This document shows positions 1 to 14,015 of a stretch of DNA of 64,000 nt, piece by piece. The stretch is from Rhizophagus irregularis (Eukaryota; Glomeromycota; Glomeromycetes; Glomerales; Glomeraceae), in NCBI RefSeq assembly GCF_026210795.1, contig NC_089434.1, positions 1,364,001-1,428,000 on the forward strand. Reading direction: 5' to 3'. The notes below the pieces were generated by a model that did not search any database, was not told where the DNA came from, and saw only the letters and a program-made list of their open reading frames with translations. Within the stretch, counting starts at the first letter, position 1. Each line of letters opens with the position of its first letter. Made by a program: the position numbers and the translations under genes.

Positions 1-159
1 ATACCAACTTACCATTAAACTTTTTTATTAGGTTACACAATTAACCCTGGCCAAATTATAATTCCGGCCGAAATTAAGCGCCAGCGGTTAGATTTAGCAA
101 CGCCCAAGCAAAATTACTGTAAAAAAAAAATGGATTTTTCGCCCATTAAATTGTTGCGG

Positions 160-332
160 CACAGAATGATGATCGATTTTTTTTTTATGACGCATATCGA
201 TTAGCATCGATTTAATCGAAATCGAAAATCGGATCTTAGAATCGAATTATCGAATCTCGAGATTCGATTAAACGCGATCAATCGATTCTTAAATAAATCG
301 GTTCTCATTTTGAGAATCGATTCCAATCACTA
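160..332. repeat. Partial hAT-like terminal repeat rich in ATCGAT motifs
   Basis: A block of overlapping AATCGAT/ATCGATT words ends with a terminus that reads TAGTGATTGGAATCGATTC on the minus strand. It resembles the subterminal repeats of a non-autonomous hAT element. No matching left end or target duplication is visible in the first 160 bases, so the other end is probably outside the window or lost. Confidence 0.45.
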
Positions 333-1278
333 GAATAAGGTGTCTTTTACATACGATAATAAAATTTATTTTAACTAATTAAATGATAATAATTAAAGGC
401 TTAGTTCTAATTCTGTTAAGTAAAATTACCTATTAATGGGTAATTTGGGGTTTATCGGACTTCTACCTCAATACAATGGTCTAATTGGTCTTATTGTTTT
501 ATCTAATAATTATTTTAGATTAAAATTATCGGAAAAAAAATGCGCCATTTTTGAAGAAGCCATTGGAATCAAAATCTTTTAAACCAATTAAAGAAAAAAA
601 AATTGTTAATTAAAAATTTGGATAAAGAAGATCAAAAAAACCTTGCATTTTTAAAAGAATAAATAAGATTATCATAATGAACACACAAGTAAACAAGAAA
701 TGAAAGACAAAGACAAAATGGCCGACCAAATTAAAACGTTACTTTGTATTACTTTGCATAATAGCTTCACTTCACTAAGTAATACTTACTACTTGAATTC
801 TATTACAAAAAAAGCTCATCATATTTTTTTTTGTAGTGTATATATATATTTTTTATGTATAAAAAAAGATAAGAAAATAATAAAATTTGATACAGAATTT
901 TAACATGTATACTAAGTCTCAACCGTCATACAGGTCAAGATTAATACTTAAGCGGTGTAAATATACATAAGTATAGTACGTATTGTATGTAAGGTATGTA
1001 ACTATAACCATTGTATTCAAGCCGCAGCAACAAAAAATATTGTTATCGAAAAGATCATGGGTATTATTTACGGCAAGATCTGTGGAAAGTCCCTAGGAAT
1101 TCATGAGAATTTTTTTTGTTAGTTTCAAGTTTCAGTAAAATTTTGATATATGAAATAATTAAGACATTTTAATACGTACGAACACTGAAAAGTGATTTGG
1201 CGGTTATACAATTATTCTCGATACATCGTATTCTAACTATGATATCGTTTACTCGTTTTCTCTTCTTTTTAAATATGA
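333..1278. other. Gene-free AT-rich stretch
   Basis: Only short low-complexity reading frames are present (for example 700-903, lysine and isoleucine rich). I see no recognisable gene, RNA or repeat family. Confidence 0.5.
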
Positions 1279-1286
1279 GTTTATAG

Positions 1287-2385
1287 TAGTGCTTCGACCC
1301 GGATGAAAACCGTCATCCGGATTACACAAAAAAAAAATCCGGATTATATCCGGATTGACCCGGATTTTGAATCCGGATCAGATAATCCGGATAGAAACCG
1401 GAAACCGGATTGGATTTACAAATGATCGGCAATAATTCTGGCCAGAATTCATAACGCCGGCCAGAATTACAAATTGTGTAACATTAAATTTTCATGCCAG
1501 CCGATAAAAAATTTTTTGCCCGGTGGCTAAACTATTTTTCCGGTGTCACGTGATGTTAATTTCGGCCAGAATTACAAATTTGGCCAAAATTATCCAAGAC
1601 CACGAAATTTACATAATTCCAATTTCATTAAATACTTTTCTTTAAAACAATTTCATATTATTTCAGCATTGTCTCAGACTATTGTTTAACATTTCTTTGT
1701 AAATTAACTAATTATGAAATTTTAAACAAGATATTTTTATATACAGCTAAAGATTACTATAAATAGATGTGTTGGGTTAGTAAGGTAATTTTTTAAGGAT
1801 TTGTTTCTTCTTTCAAAAATTAAAGAATCATTTGAATCAAATTACATAACATTAGTTTTAATTTTTTAAAAAAGTTGTTATAATTATATAGTAAATTTAT
1901 AATATTGAACAATTTTTCATTTTAAAACAATAATTATTATTTTGTTGTAACAAAAATAATATAAAGTTTTTTTTCTTTTGAACGTTTGAATGTGAAATCT
2001 AAAATTATTTGTTATTTGTTAATGTATAAATTTAAATAAACAAATCTGATACAAACTTCAATAAATAAATTATAATTGAAAAATCTTCTTAAACTTACTG
2101 TATTAAAAAGTTTAATAACAAATATAAATTTAATAAATTTTAATAAAAAAATTGGTATTAGGCGCAAAAATAATTAGCCATAATATCATTTAGATATAGA
2201 TCTTTATGGATCAGCAAAATTATTATTAATAAAAAAAAAAATAATAAAAATTTCATCCGGATTCCGGGTCAAACCGGATATTTTTCATCCGGTTTATAAT
2301 CCGGATGAAAACCGTGAAAATCCGGATATCCGAAAAAAAAAATCCGGATCAATCCGGATTGATCCGGATACGGGTCGAGGCACTA
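1287..2385. mobile_element. Non-autonomous hAT-type element with 8-bp target duplication
   Basis: The element begins TAGTGCTTCGACCC and ends with the imperfect reverse complement of TAGTGCCTCGACCC. It is flanked by perfect 8-bp duplications GTTTATAG at 1279-1286 and 2386-2393, which is the hAT signature. Many copies of ATCCGGAT lie just inside both ends and are likely subterminal transposase-binding sites. The interior is AT-rich and has no transposase frame, so the element depends on a helper. A cluster of GGCCAGAATTA-like words at about 1430-1610 may be an older nested repeat. Confidence 0.8.
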
Positions 2386-2393
2386 GTTTATAG

Positions 2394-4905
2394 TGAATAG
2401 AAAGCGGAAAATAGATTATTTAATCTAATCTGGCGTAATTGATTAAATGAGACTACTATCCGAAATCACAACCCGGCATGTGTAACTGATGGTAACTGAC
2501 TACGTTCATCGTTTTTCTTGATTCTTGACATGACTCTTCATCTTTACCACTTTAACAAACTGTATTTCTATAAAATAGTCAAAATGACGTTAGAGTTATC
2601 AAAATAATACGAGTCTATTAATAATGTATTACTTTCGAATCGTGAGAAAAATCGGATGACCATGATCGATAAAAAAATAGAGTAAGATTTTTAAATAGAC
2701 TCTTGAAGGCAATGTAACTTCGTTTTGAAATATAAAAATATTTTTTTTATTATTTTTTTATTATTTTTTATTTTAGACTTCGCGAGTCACTATTTTCGCG
2801 AGTTACTATATTTTTGCGAGTTACTATATTTGCGGAAAGTATTATATTTGCACAAGGCACTATATTTACGCAAGGCACTATAAGAAATATCAGAGTTGTT
2901 ATCATGACTCATGAATCAATGGAGTCAAGACTAATCAATTTCATTGGCGTATCACGTAATTTATGTGAAAAAGCATTACTCACATATTATGTAAATATAT
3001 CTCAAAAAAAAAACTATATAAATACCTTTACCTTTCCTAACTTTCCCTCATCTTGTTACTTTTCTACCTGGTTGCTTTTCTACTTACAACAAAAATAATT
3101 CATAATTCTTTTTTTTACAAAAATATTTCATTTATTTTTGCCCAATAATGAAGATTAAGTGTTCAAATGTTCCATTTTAATTGTGGTAAGTTGACGAAAA
3201 AAAAATGTTCTGATGATAGTTAGTTTATTACTTTTCTTTTTAGATATCATTTCTTCGCAACAGAAAGACTTCAAAGATATATTAGCAGATGCAAAATATT
3301 AAGGTATTATTTTATCATTAAAATGTTGTGAGGGTTTGAAAGGAAATATCCAAGTGCTTCTTATCAGGGCTTAGCATGTACTTGATAGAGTATGATCTAG
3401 ATGGTGAATTTTAAAATCTCCTATTGAGGAGGAACACGATCTTTTCAATATATTTTAAAATCACCTGTTAATGAGGAACACAACCTTTTTAACAGTCTTT
3501 TTGACATCTTTTTCATGCCAATTATTTGTTTTTATTGAGGTCATTCATAGATTCAGAGAACTGGAAGCACATCGTGGCCACAGTTTGTTGTCTTAGCATA
3601 TGGGGGACAGCTACTGTGAACGTCCTTCTTTGTTTCTAGGAATTTCCAGATGATTACAAATTTTTAAGTGCAAGGGTTTGCTGCATGAATAACAAAAATT
3701 AGTGACTGTAACTTGGTGCAAACCTTGATGAAAACTAACAGTTGTGCATGCATCGCTGAGATGCTGCGACCCTTTTGTTTTTCTGAAGGGCATCTTTATA
3801 TATTTCAGACTAAGCAAAATGTTCTGTTACCATGCCAACCAAATCATTCATATTTTTTGGTTCAATAGTACGGTTTTCAAACTCTGTCTTTATTTAGATC
3901 AACTGCAAATGAATGACATACCATATCTTGCGTTTTCATAATGAATCATGACAACGCGATCACTTCGGACCGAATCTTAAAAATTCCTAATCACCAAGTG
4001 TGGCGAATCATTAGATACTTAATCGAAAACAATCAGCTCAAAGTGAATCTTCACAAAAGGCCTCGAAGTCCCTCCAATACTCATCGATGAATTTCGCCTT
4101 AAAATTTTGGAAATTGCAAAGTTTTATTCACTTTTGTTTATATAGTACGAATATAATTATTCTTTCTAAAAACTGGATTTTTTTAGTTCAAAAAAAATAT
4201 TATCCTGTTTATTAAAATAAATTAATAATTTTATTAAAAATATTTTATCTCGTAAATCCTGTTATTAAAATACTGAAGAGTCACTTATCGAAGATTATTT
4301 AATCGAAAAAAAAAAAATTATCGAAAAAAATACTAAGGTATTAGACATATTTATATTATTTATGTTATTTCAACAACATCTTAATCATAATTCTTTTAAC
4401 TAATCAGTCAAGTCGAATTACTAAGTTTATAAAATACTAATTCATAACAGGCAACAATATTTTTTTTCTTTAGTAATGTACGAACCGGCCCTTATTGACG
4501 GAAATTAGAATTTAATTTTTACTACAACTTTATATTTCTTTAAGCAATTTTTTATAAAATATGGCATAGCATAGGAAGCAAAGCATTTTTTTTTCAAATT
4601 ACCGGTTGTTGTACTCTTCCTAATATGTCACGTGTCATATTGCAGAACCACGATTTTAGTTTTATATAAAAAAAATACATTTTGATGACTAACTTTCACA
4701 AAATACAGTACATAAACGTTTTGGTCGATTCATGTTGTCAATTGATTCGCATGCACGCGTAAATTTATTATTACTATTAAATGAATTTCTATAGTTGATT
4801 CGAAAAATAAAAATAAAAAAAAAATTTAAATAAACTTATATATATAAAAAAAATCTATCCCTAATATTATACGCTAATAAATCTATCCTTTCTTCTATTC
4901 CTTTT
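2394..4905. other. Gene-free stretch with degenerate sequence
   Basis: No intact gene is visible. The short frames at 2814-3098 and 3611-3941 lie on opposite strands and match nothing I recognise. The part from 3230 to 4100 is less AT-rich than its surroundings and may be a decayed transposon or gene. Confidence 0.4.
2778..2885. repeat. Degenerate tandem repeat of about 20 bp
   Basis: Five or six imperfect units of the type GCGAGTTACTATATTT follow one another, drifting to GCAAGGCACTATATTT at the right end. No function is evident. Confidence 0.6.
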
Positions 4906-7298
4906 TTAATTGTTAACACCCAAATCAAAATAATTTTTTCCATTCGCCAAACCAATAAAATCATAAATAATAACACCACTAATTAATAATATACTAATAC
5001 TAGCAGCAGAATAAGATATCATCATACTAAATTTTTTACTAGTACCAGGAAAAGCTTTAAAAGGTTTAACATAATTAAATAAACTATAAAATTCTTCATC
5101 ATCAGTACTAGTACTTCTAGGTGTAGAAGGATGTGAAGGTATATAAGTTTTATCAACCTCATAAATTTCACCAGGTGAAAGAACATTAAGAACATTAATA
5201 TTATTATTATTATCATCATCATTATTATTACTATTACTACTACTTATAGTACTTAAACTATCATTCTTTTTTGTATTCTTTTTTAATACAAAATCAGGTA
5301 ATTCATCTATTGGTACCGCATCAGCTGACATATTACGATAAACTTTTGCTCGTTTTAATCTTTCTAATTGAGGATTTTCTAATTTTTGTTTTTCAAGTTT
5401 TTGTAAATGTCTTTCTAAATGTTTTTGAAATGCTGATTTTTCTTCTCCTTCTCCTTCTAGTGTTGAAGTATCAGGAGTTATAGAAGGTGGTGGTGGTAAA
5501 GAAATTATTGGTTCACGATTAAAATAATCTTTATTCTTATTCTTATTATCATCAATATTTTTATTTTGTTGTTTTTCATTTGATTCAGCTTCTTCTCTAG
5601 CTAATTCTAATGTTTGTAACATTTTAGCTTTCTTTTGACTTAGATGAAATAAACAAAATGGCAATAAAAAATTTGTTATACTAATAAATAATAAACTTGT
5701 CCAATTCGTAAATATATTTAACCAAAATCCTGTTTGAAACGGTAAAGCTACACACCAAGGTATAACCAATGAAATAAACGTTGCCATAGCTGTATTGATG
5801 GTAAAAAAAAAGGATGGATAAATTTAATTCGTTAAAAAAAATTTAATAATAAAAAAATAACACGTGTTCTTTCAATCAAGCGAAAACCACTCTACTTACA
5901 ATAATTACATAATTCAGATCTAACCAAATTATATCGTAATACTATCGTATCAGCTGGTATACTTGCAAGTAAACCACCCAAAGGGAATAATAAAGTAGCA
6001 ATATCAGTGAATATATTATGTATTTTAGAACTTCTTATTTCAGATATTAAATTTGAAGTAAGATCAAAATGAAATGCCATTGCTCCAAATAATCCTATAA
6101 GAATATATGTTAATGTTGTTATTCCTACTGATATCCAAATAACTTTTCTTATTGATACATCTTGATTCTAGATGAGAAAAAAAATGTAAGTATAAATTTA
6201 AATACAAATATTATATTTTATTATATACATACCAAGTCATTTACCATACTTGGAACAGTTATTATAAAAGCGTAATTGAATAATACAGTTCCTACTAATA
6301 AACTATGATCATTACCAATTAATGGAATTCTATTCGGACTTAATCCATTCATTATACAAGCTATTATCCATATAATAATAACAATTATTAACGAAATAAA
6401 TGATAATATTTGTATTTTAACATTTTCTCCTAAATTACAAATTGCCATTGGTATTACGAGAATAAAAGTGATCTGAAAAAAAAAAATTGCATCAGTATTA
6501 TAGTATTACTTTATGTAATTTTATAAAATAAAAAAATTCTTTTTTTTTTCTTACCATGAAACCACCCGTAACAAACATTAATCTATCTCCAAAAGGACTA
6601 TTAAAATTATTTAAATTTTGTACACAAATCCATCCTTTATCAGGATATAAACCTATTCCACAAGTACTTCCAACGAATCTTACTAATATCGCATCAAATG
6701 CTTGTGATGTTAATGCTATCGTTGCAATTATCATTGATTCAACTGATAAAAATAATATTAAATATGAAATTATTCTTAGTATTTTGTTATCAATTAATAT
6801 GCTAAATAAACTTATATACTCTATTTTTTTCTAGAAATTAAAAAATGGAATTAAAAAATTATTTAAGTAAATTACTAAAAAAAAAAAGATTCATGTCAAA
6901 AAATCTCAAACCTGAAATTTTTCATTGCCTGGTATCGAACTTAATGCTTCTACAAGTAATAGTGCTGATGAACACGCTAACATCACCGCTACGCTAAACA
7001 TTATTAATGGTCTACAAAAAAAAAGTATGTTATAACTAGTGTTAGTAATAAAGTTATTTAATTTAATTGTTTATCACTTTATCACTTAATCACTTTATCT
7101 TACGTTATCAATCCTGCCGTTTCAAACAATATTGGGACTATAAGAAATAATAATTTAGTTTTTTGTTGCATTTATCGCGTGAAAATATTCAACCATGAAA
7201 TCATGTGACTCACTCGTAACTAATCCCGGACCTATCATCTCTGATACTAGAAGTGATAACGCTCCTAAGAAAGTAATTCCACTTTGACCACAAACCAT
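4906..7298 (-). CDS. Vacuolar-type amino acid transporter (AAAP/SLC38-like), seven exons
   Basis: This is a polytopic membrane permease expected to move amino acids across the vacuolar or plasma membrane. Exons on the minus strand are 7298-7214, 7137-7104, 7011-6912, 6830-6555, 6472-6233, 6167-5900 and 5789-4906. All introns are GT-AG and the phases join into about 628 residues. Exon 1-2 encodes an opening GPGLVTIPILFETAG segment, matching the first transmembrane helix of the Aa_trans family, and exon 3 ends with the family-like SIPGNEKFQ. About ten hydrophobic helices follow. A long hydrophilic insert rich in Asn, Asp, Lys and Ser (about residues 390-570) precedes the last helix and is probably cytosolic. 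The family call is by motif recognition; the substrate is unknown. It has no obvious functional link to its neighbours. Confidence 0.8.
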
Positions 7299-8389
7299 TG
7301 TAAAAAATATATATATATTTCCTGTCTAGAATTTCGGTATTTTAATTAATTTGTATATTCGCATTTGAATCTTTAGTTAGACCAAATTAAATGCGAGATA
7401 TCACAGTAAAATGTTTTGATAATTAAATTCCAGAAAATAAAATTTTTTTTTCAAAAAAAAAACCGAAAATAAACCGAAAAAAAAAAGATCCAGCTTTTTT
7501 AAAATAATAATTTTTTTTTTAAACGCTAAATATGATTGTACCCATAAAAGAAAACCAAAAACAATCAATCCCTATATCTCGTTAACCATACATGCTTCGC
7601 CATTCCACTTTAATATCTCCGTATTTTTTTTCATATCAAAATATACATTTATATGAATTTTTATGTGGCTATGTTTTCTTTTTTCATCGAGATGAGGGAA
7701 GATGAGGCTTTTTTTTAATATTAACCTTTCACAAAGTTTTAACTATCAATTACATGAATTATATTGTAAGAAATATATTTTATGGCTTATACTTCCGTTG
7801 AAGAACAAAAAGGGCTCATGAGTGTGTGGCTTAGACGCTTCGGCTATTATGATCTATGTGATCTAACTAGATTTCCTTATTTCTATTCAGATCGATCATT
7901 AAAAAACTATAAACATAAATAAATTTCTTGTATTTCATCTTGTTAATAATTTCTTAATTTAATATATTATTTAAATTAATTATTTATTTACTTACTGAAT
8001 TGAGAATAGGCTAATAATATACTTTAATATATTATGTTCTTTACAATATAGATAGTTCTAAATATAAATCTTGGATAAGTTATTTGTTCTTTAAATTAAT
8101 TACAAATTTTAAATTAATTAATACGTTAAGTATTAAATGTATTACAAATCATGGAACCCCAGCAAATAAATTTATATTGGTCACATGACTCTACGACAAT
8201 CCTCAATGAAGTTACACAACAATGAAAACTTTCGTAGTTAAGAATTAAGAATCCATAAAAAGAACATACTCTCTTCAAGAATAAATAATGATTCACTTAA
8301 AAACATTTTATAAGTGATGGAACACTAAAAGCATTAACAGAAAATGTTAAGTTATGACCAAAGATAAAACTTTTTAATTAATAATTCAA
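7299..8389. other. Gene-free AT-rich stretch
   Basis: Upstream region of the transporter gene, dominated by A and T runs. No gene or repeat is recognised. Confidence 0.4.
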
Positions 8390-8990
8390 AACAGAAAGAA
8401 TTTGTGAAAATTGTAAACCAAGAAGAATGTTAAGCTACATTATATTGTGAATATTGTGTTCGAAATTATTTAAAAGCAAATTTTTCAAATTGGACATCTG
8501 GAAATAATAATATTGATAATTTAAAACAAAATTGTCAAATGGAAACGAACGCTATCAAATAAGATAGTTGAATAGATCCCATATAATAATTTACAAAATA
8601 TTGATATCTAACAAAAAGAGGATTCTCTGAAATTTATACAGCAGATTGGATTGATGGAAGATAACAAAGAATAGGATTCTAAAGAACAACAATTAAAAAG
8701 ATTTGGAATTTATAAAGTAATACTTAAAAGATTAGAAAATGTTGAAAGTGCAATTGAATCTGGGTTGAAGAGACCTGTAATCAAAATTAATTAGAAAGTT
8801 AATGGTCAAGTATTGTCCTCATGAGATCCACCGAATGGAAATTACATCTTCATAATATAATTAACTTACTAGAATTATTCGTGAAATAAATAATTCATGC
8901 ACTTCTCGTTCAATTCATAACTTTAGCATTTTGGAAATACTTTATTAGCGCGGAAACCTTCTTTATATAGAACCTAAAGTTAACATAAAC
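8390..8990 (+). pseudogene. Decayed kinase of the local Cys-pair kinase family
   Basis: The sequence matches the kinase genes at 32596 and 36588 piece by piece. It retains the first half of the N-terminal cysteine motif (ERICENC), the spacer encoding NYLKANFSNWTSGN, the glycine-loop region (FSEIYTADWIDG), the block around the ATP lysine (VILKRLENVESA) and, near 8930-8955, a trace of the catalytic loop (HFGNTLL). Several frameshifts and in-frame stops separate these pieces, so no kinase can be made. It shows that the family was already dispersed here before the tandem pair formed. Confidence 0.8.
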
Positions 8991-9958
8991 AATATAACCA
9001 TCAAAAATAGATAAAATTAATATTATTATCTATCAAACAGATTATAAACAAGCGATATTCATATCTAACTGAACAAAGGAAATATTTCAAACGCCAAGAG
9101 TATATTTTTTGACAATTTTTGATTCTCCCATAGAATTTTTTGTTAAAAAAAAAGAAAGAAATACCTATTATGGTCTTAAATGGTCTCATGGTCTTATGGT
9201 CTCCTTTGGCCTTTTCGTTAAAAGACAAAAAAGACAAGAAAAAAAATTTTATATAATCCGCCGCATCTACCCTTTTTAAACATTTTTGCAACAAAACATA
9301 ACGTAATCTCCCATAAAATAAATCGTAACCTGCTCCAAAAAAATCAATGATCAACGGATTTTCATTTTACACAAATGACACAAGAAAAAAATTTTTATTA
9401 AAACGGTGGCAACACGTTATACGTTTACATTATTTTTTCCCCAAATTCCCAAATTCGGTGTTAAATCATAATTCGACTATTATTGGCTCTGTATTACTAA
9501 TTATTAATAGTTTACAAATATTTAAAAAAAGGTATTTTTGCAAAAAGTTCTTTAATAATAATATAGTTGTTGTATTCATGTAAACCTGCTTTTTTAAGTG
9601 CGTTGTTTGACAAACGGGATTTCTTTTTAACTTTAATATCTATCATGATTTTTTTTCCGATTTTTTTTTTATATTTAAAAACTATGAGCAAAAAGCCTCC
9701 GGAAATTTATTCTCATCCCTTGTTTTTTTTCAAACTTTTTGTTTTTTTTCCTCTTTTTCTTAAAAAAAAAATATATATATATTATAATATTTATTCGTAA
9801 AAGGTTATTATACGCAAAAATTTATTATTTTTTCGTTTTTTTTATTACTTTGCCCTTTTTTCTAGTAATATAAATTTTATTTTTTTAATGCGACTGCATG
9901 TACGAGAGAACTAAAATGATTAAAATAAATAAAATTATAGTTTGTGTAGCATATTCTT
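8991..9958. other. Gene-free stretch
   Basis: Low-complexity frames on both strands (for example 9001-9354 on the minus strand) have no recognisable domain. No repeat structure is seen. Confidence 0.4.
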
Positions 9959-10030
9959 GGCTCAATGGTCTAGTAGTATGATTCTCCGTTCGGGTCGGAG
10001 AGGTCCCGGGTTCAATTCCCGGTTGAGCCC
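9959..10030 (+). tRNA. tRNA-Pro (anticodon CGG)
   Basis: A full cloverleaf fits. The acceptor stem pairs GGCTCAA with TTGAGCC, and the anticodon stem CTCCG/CGGAG holds the loop TTCGGGT, giving anticodon CGG. The T arm is CCGGG TTCAATT CCCGG with an intact B box. There is no intron. A T-run from about 10043 can serve as the Pol III terminator. The discriminator base is C. Confidence 0.95.
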
Positions 10031-11234
10031 GGTTTATATAAATTTTTTTTTGTAAAATGCAGGAAACCTGCAATTTTACGCAGATCGTCTCTCTATTTTA
10101 TTAAAATATGAATTTTATAATTTAATTCAATGTAAACGGTTAATTAAATCTTAAAAAAATATCAAATCAAAAATAAAAATAAAAATAATTAATTGATTTA
10201 TTGATTTATTGATTTATTGATACATATATACAATTTAAATAATCATCAAATTAGATTCACTATTTTTAGATTTTTTTTTTTAAAAAAAAACAAATTTTTT
10301 AACGATCTTTTGTGTAAAAAAAATTTCCCAAAATTTTACGTAAAAAAAAAAAATATTTTGATTTTCCTTTGAGTTGCATTTTTCTTTGTAATTTGTATCT
10401 TATACTCGGTTTAAAAAAAAATCTATGTTATAAATAAGATAATTGATTAAATGATTTTAAATAAGAAATATACCGAATTTTTACTGATTTATGATATTTA
10501 TTAATTTTTATTAATAATATTTATTATACGATTTACATATTTACCAGATTTACTGAATAAATTTTATGATTAGTTCCCCATATAAAAAATGTTGTACAAA
10601 GTTCATTGAATTCCATATATGTGGTTTCACAATTTCTTATCATGATTTTATTTTTTTTTTTGTCACCAAATCAATATGTATATAAAATTAAAAGATGTAT
10701 TGGGAATAAATTATCAAAAAAACAGGTTTTTTTTTTTATATTCGATTTTATACTATGATAAAAAAGTGATTGAATGACTCCTCTTTTATACATATATGTA
10801 TTTTTTTTTATGTGTATCTTAAAAAACCGGATTTTGAGGTATTGCTTTTAGTATTGCGGTTAAAATGATCTAACCGAAATTCCGAGATACCTTTAAAATT
10901 TCCGAAAATTTTCGGAAATTTTATTATGTATTAAACAAATTTGTATTCATTTTCTTATAGTTAATCCGTATCATTTGTTTATTGGTGAAAAATTTCTTTC
11001 CAAATGTAGAATGATGCATTGTCACAATAGGTTAATTTATTATAATATAACCCAAAAACATGTATAAATAAAAAAAAAAATCTCAAATTTTTTTATGCGT
11101 AAAAAGTACCGTTTTGCTTAAAAAAAAATTTTTTTTTTCTCTCCGTTTTTTTTATAACTTACCGTTTAATCTTAAATATACCAAACTTTATTTCTTTAAA
11201 TAACTATTTTTTATTTTTTAAACACGAACAAAAG
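10031..11234. other. Gene-free AT-rich stretch
   Basis: Contains a short TTGATTTA tandem run near 10195-10220 and many homopolymer tracts. No gene is recognised. Confidence 0.4.
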
Positions 11235-13352
11235 ATGGTATACTTTTTTAACAAGGGTTCAAATAAAAAAAGAAAGAAAATATATAAATTTAAATATGAA
11301 GATACAACATTGCATAATGAATTTTATGGATACTTAAATCCATCGCAAACTTATTCTATTATATCTTTAAAGAGATTTGTAGACCATGGATTAGATTGTA
11401 ACAGATATCGTTTTGGTAAAGTAACAAATAGTAATCAACTAAGAAATAATAAATTTTCAAATATTGCCGGCGTTTGTGATTTAACAATTTTATTCGAGAA
11501 TTCTGCTAGTGGGCTAAATAATATTAGAATTAATGGTTCTACCACTACTCCTCCGGGTAATGGTAAAAAGGTTGAAAAGAAAATACATAATGTTTTAGTA
11601 TTGAAAGAATCTGATGTGGAATTTAGATTAGGAAATGATTTTATTTCAGACACTAATGCTGTGATCGAACCTAAACCAAGAAGTAATTATAATAATAGAA
11701 AATATACTCATCAACTGAGATTTAAAGATGGTGTTATCGTGGATTTAGAAAAAGTCGACAATTGTAAGTCTCTAGTCCCTTATACGAGCGATCTTTTTTT
11801 TTTTTTATAAAAAATTTCAATTATTAAGCTTCTATCCTTTTTTTTTAAAAAAAAAGTACATGATTTTGACGAAGAAGAGGAAAATGTAAGCAGCGATGAA
11901 GATGATTTTGATGAAAACGATGACTATAATGATGAGAATAGTATCGCGTCAGATACATCAAATGGATGTTCAAAACACAAACTTCATAATAAAGTGATCA
12001 AGTACAAATTTTTCAATAATTTTTTGATAAAATTGAATAATCACGTAGGATTCTGGAATTTTATGATTATTATTACTCTGTTATTCATAATTTTTACCGT
12101 TTCGTATTGTTCTCATAAGGTAAATTGATTTTTTTTTAATTAAAAAAAAAAAAAGATTTTATTCATTTTACTAATATATTCGTTTAAATCAGACTCATTC
12201 ATTAGTTGAGGAATTGGTTATTCCACCTTGTACGTATAAATTTAAATTCTTTATTGTAATATTTTAGTTTCTCAGATATCATCTTTTTTTCTTTTTAAAA
12301 AAAAAAATCTAATTTACTTCCGTAAAATTTATCATAAAGATAATAATCAATTTACTAAGCCAGGTATAGACGATAAACTTGAGGATTATGTAAGAAAATT
12401 AAAAGCTACCACATCATTTCTTGAATTATTTGATCTCGATAAACGGCAAAATCCTAAAACACCTAGAATACAAAAAGCATCGTCATCAGCATCATCAGCA
12501 TCATCAGCATCAACAACACCATCATTATCATCACAACAAAAAGAAGAAGGAGATAGAGTAGAAGGTGAAGAAGAGTTATACACAAATTTAGTAAAATATA
12601 CTGAAAGTTTAGATAATACAAAAAGGACATTATTAGATATGTATAATCAAGAAGTAACTTATGCTTTCATATTTCAACAAAATGTTGAAAATTTAGCAAA
12701 ATATTTATCTTTAAAAAAGAGAAGAAATATTTTACGGATGATACCACTTATAGGAGGTGATGAATATTTTCCATTGACGGAAAATTTTAAAGGGTTAGTT
12801 AATAATGTTGATAATATTATTAATAATACTCTATCAGTAATGGATGAAATGAATACATTACAAGTTTATTGTGAAAGAATCATAAAACAAGTAGAAAAGT
12901 TGAAAGATGAATTAAAATCATTTATAGTTAATGGTAAATCATTAACTGCTTGGTTAAAAACTTTAATAACGAAATTTACGAAAAAGGTTGATAATTTAGG
13001 TGAAATTGATTCTGAAACTGCTTTAAAATGTCAAAAATTATTTATTGCTTTAGATAATGATTTACGTGAATTATTAGATCTTTTCAAAGATTTAAGAATT
13101 AATATAACGTCTCATTTATCTAGTTTATTTGAATTTTCAGAACATTTTAAATTTACGGAAAGATTAACTGATTTAGAAATCAACATTATTAAAAAACATT
13201 TAGTAAATTTACAAAACAATCGTAGAATTATTTTTAGTGAAGTTATTAATATCTTGAAAGATGATAAAGATGAAGATATTTGTCCAGCACCCTCCCCAAT
13301 CTTTCCGTTAGTCCTTCCGTCCAATAGTCAGTTAGCATTGCAAAATTTATGA
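11235..13352 (+). CDS. Unknown single-pass membrane protein with coiled-coil C-terminal half
   Basis: Four exons are inferred: 11235-11763, a second from about 11858 to 12120, a short third from about 12193 to 12229, and a fourth from about 12268 to the stop at 13352. The first donor is GTAAGT. The N-terminal part is basic and globular. An acidic Asp/Glu stretch follows, then one strong hydrophobic segment ending in FIIFTVSYCSHK that should span a membrane. The C-terminal half carries a short Ser/Ala repeat and long amphipathic helices, consistent with a coiled coil. I do not recognise the family. The last acceptor (ATTTTAG before 12268) is the least certain join; it keeps the frame open through a poly-A tract. 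Confidence 0.6.
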
Positions 13353-14015
13353 GGTGGTTGTTATGATGGTGTATCAATTAAAAAAAAAAAAAATTAATCA
13401 AAAAAAAAAATTAATAAACAAAAAAAATTGAATATCAAATTTATTTCTTTATTTATTTTTATTTATTGTAACTGAATAACACAATTTTAATATACATATG
13501 ACTACGCTAATTTTTGATGTTGGTCTTGGACTTTCAGATTCAGCAACTCCATCGGCCAAACCAATTCATATACTGAGGTATCATGATGTTATAAATTTTT
13601 TTTTGATTTTCATGTATGTATGCGCACTGAATTTTCATCTTAATCAACAGGCATTAGATGTCATAGCTAGAAACTATAATGCCATCATAATTATTATTAA
13701 AAAAATTTGATCTCCAAGATACGTTTCTTGAAGGTTATGTAAAACAAAGTATCAATATTCACCTATTTTAAGATGGCACCTTTACTAAAGATTAAAAAAA
13801 ATTCAGAAATTCAGAAATTCAGATATCTTAAAAAATAACGGATCAAATCGACGAATAATTAATTATCTACAGGATAAATAAAAATGATTGGCTGATTTTT
13901 TTGTCATTTTGAGACTATCAAGTATCAACCAACAAATCGTCATTATCGACCTAAAATTTTTTTTTTTTTTTGTCATATATCAAAATCTTTTTTTCTTCCT
14001 TAAGCAATATAAATA
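13353..14015. other. Gene-free stretch
   Basis: A 70-residue frame at 13498-13710 begins with a phrase faintly like a kinase DLG/activation segment, but the match is too weak to call. Otherwise AT-rich. Confidence 0.35.

Noticed and set aside
2814-3098. 94-residue frame over the tandem repeat
   Set aside because: It is produced by the repeat itself and has no folded-looking region.
9001-9354. 117-residue minus-strand frame
   Set aside because: Its second half is low complexity and no domain is recognised. The first 30 residues look protein-like but match nothing I know.
13498-13710. Short frame with a faint kinase-like phrase
   Set aside because: Only a few residues resemble a DLG/activation segment, with no further kinase motif in any frame nearby.
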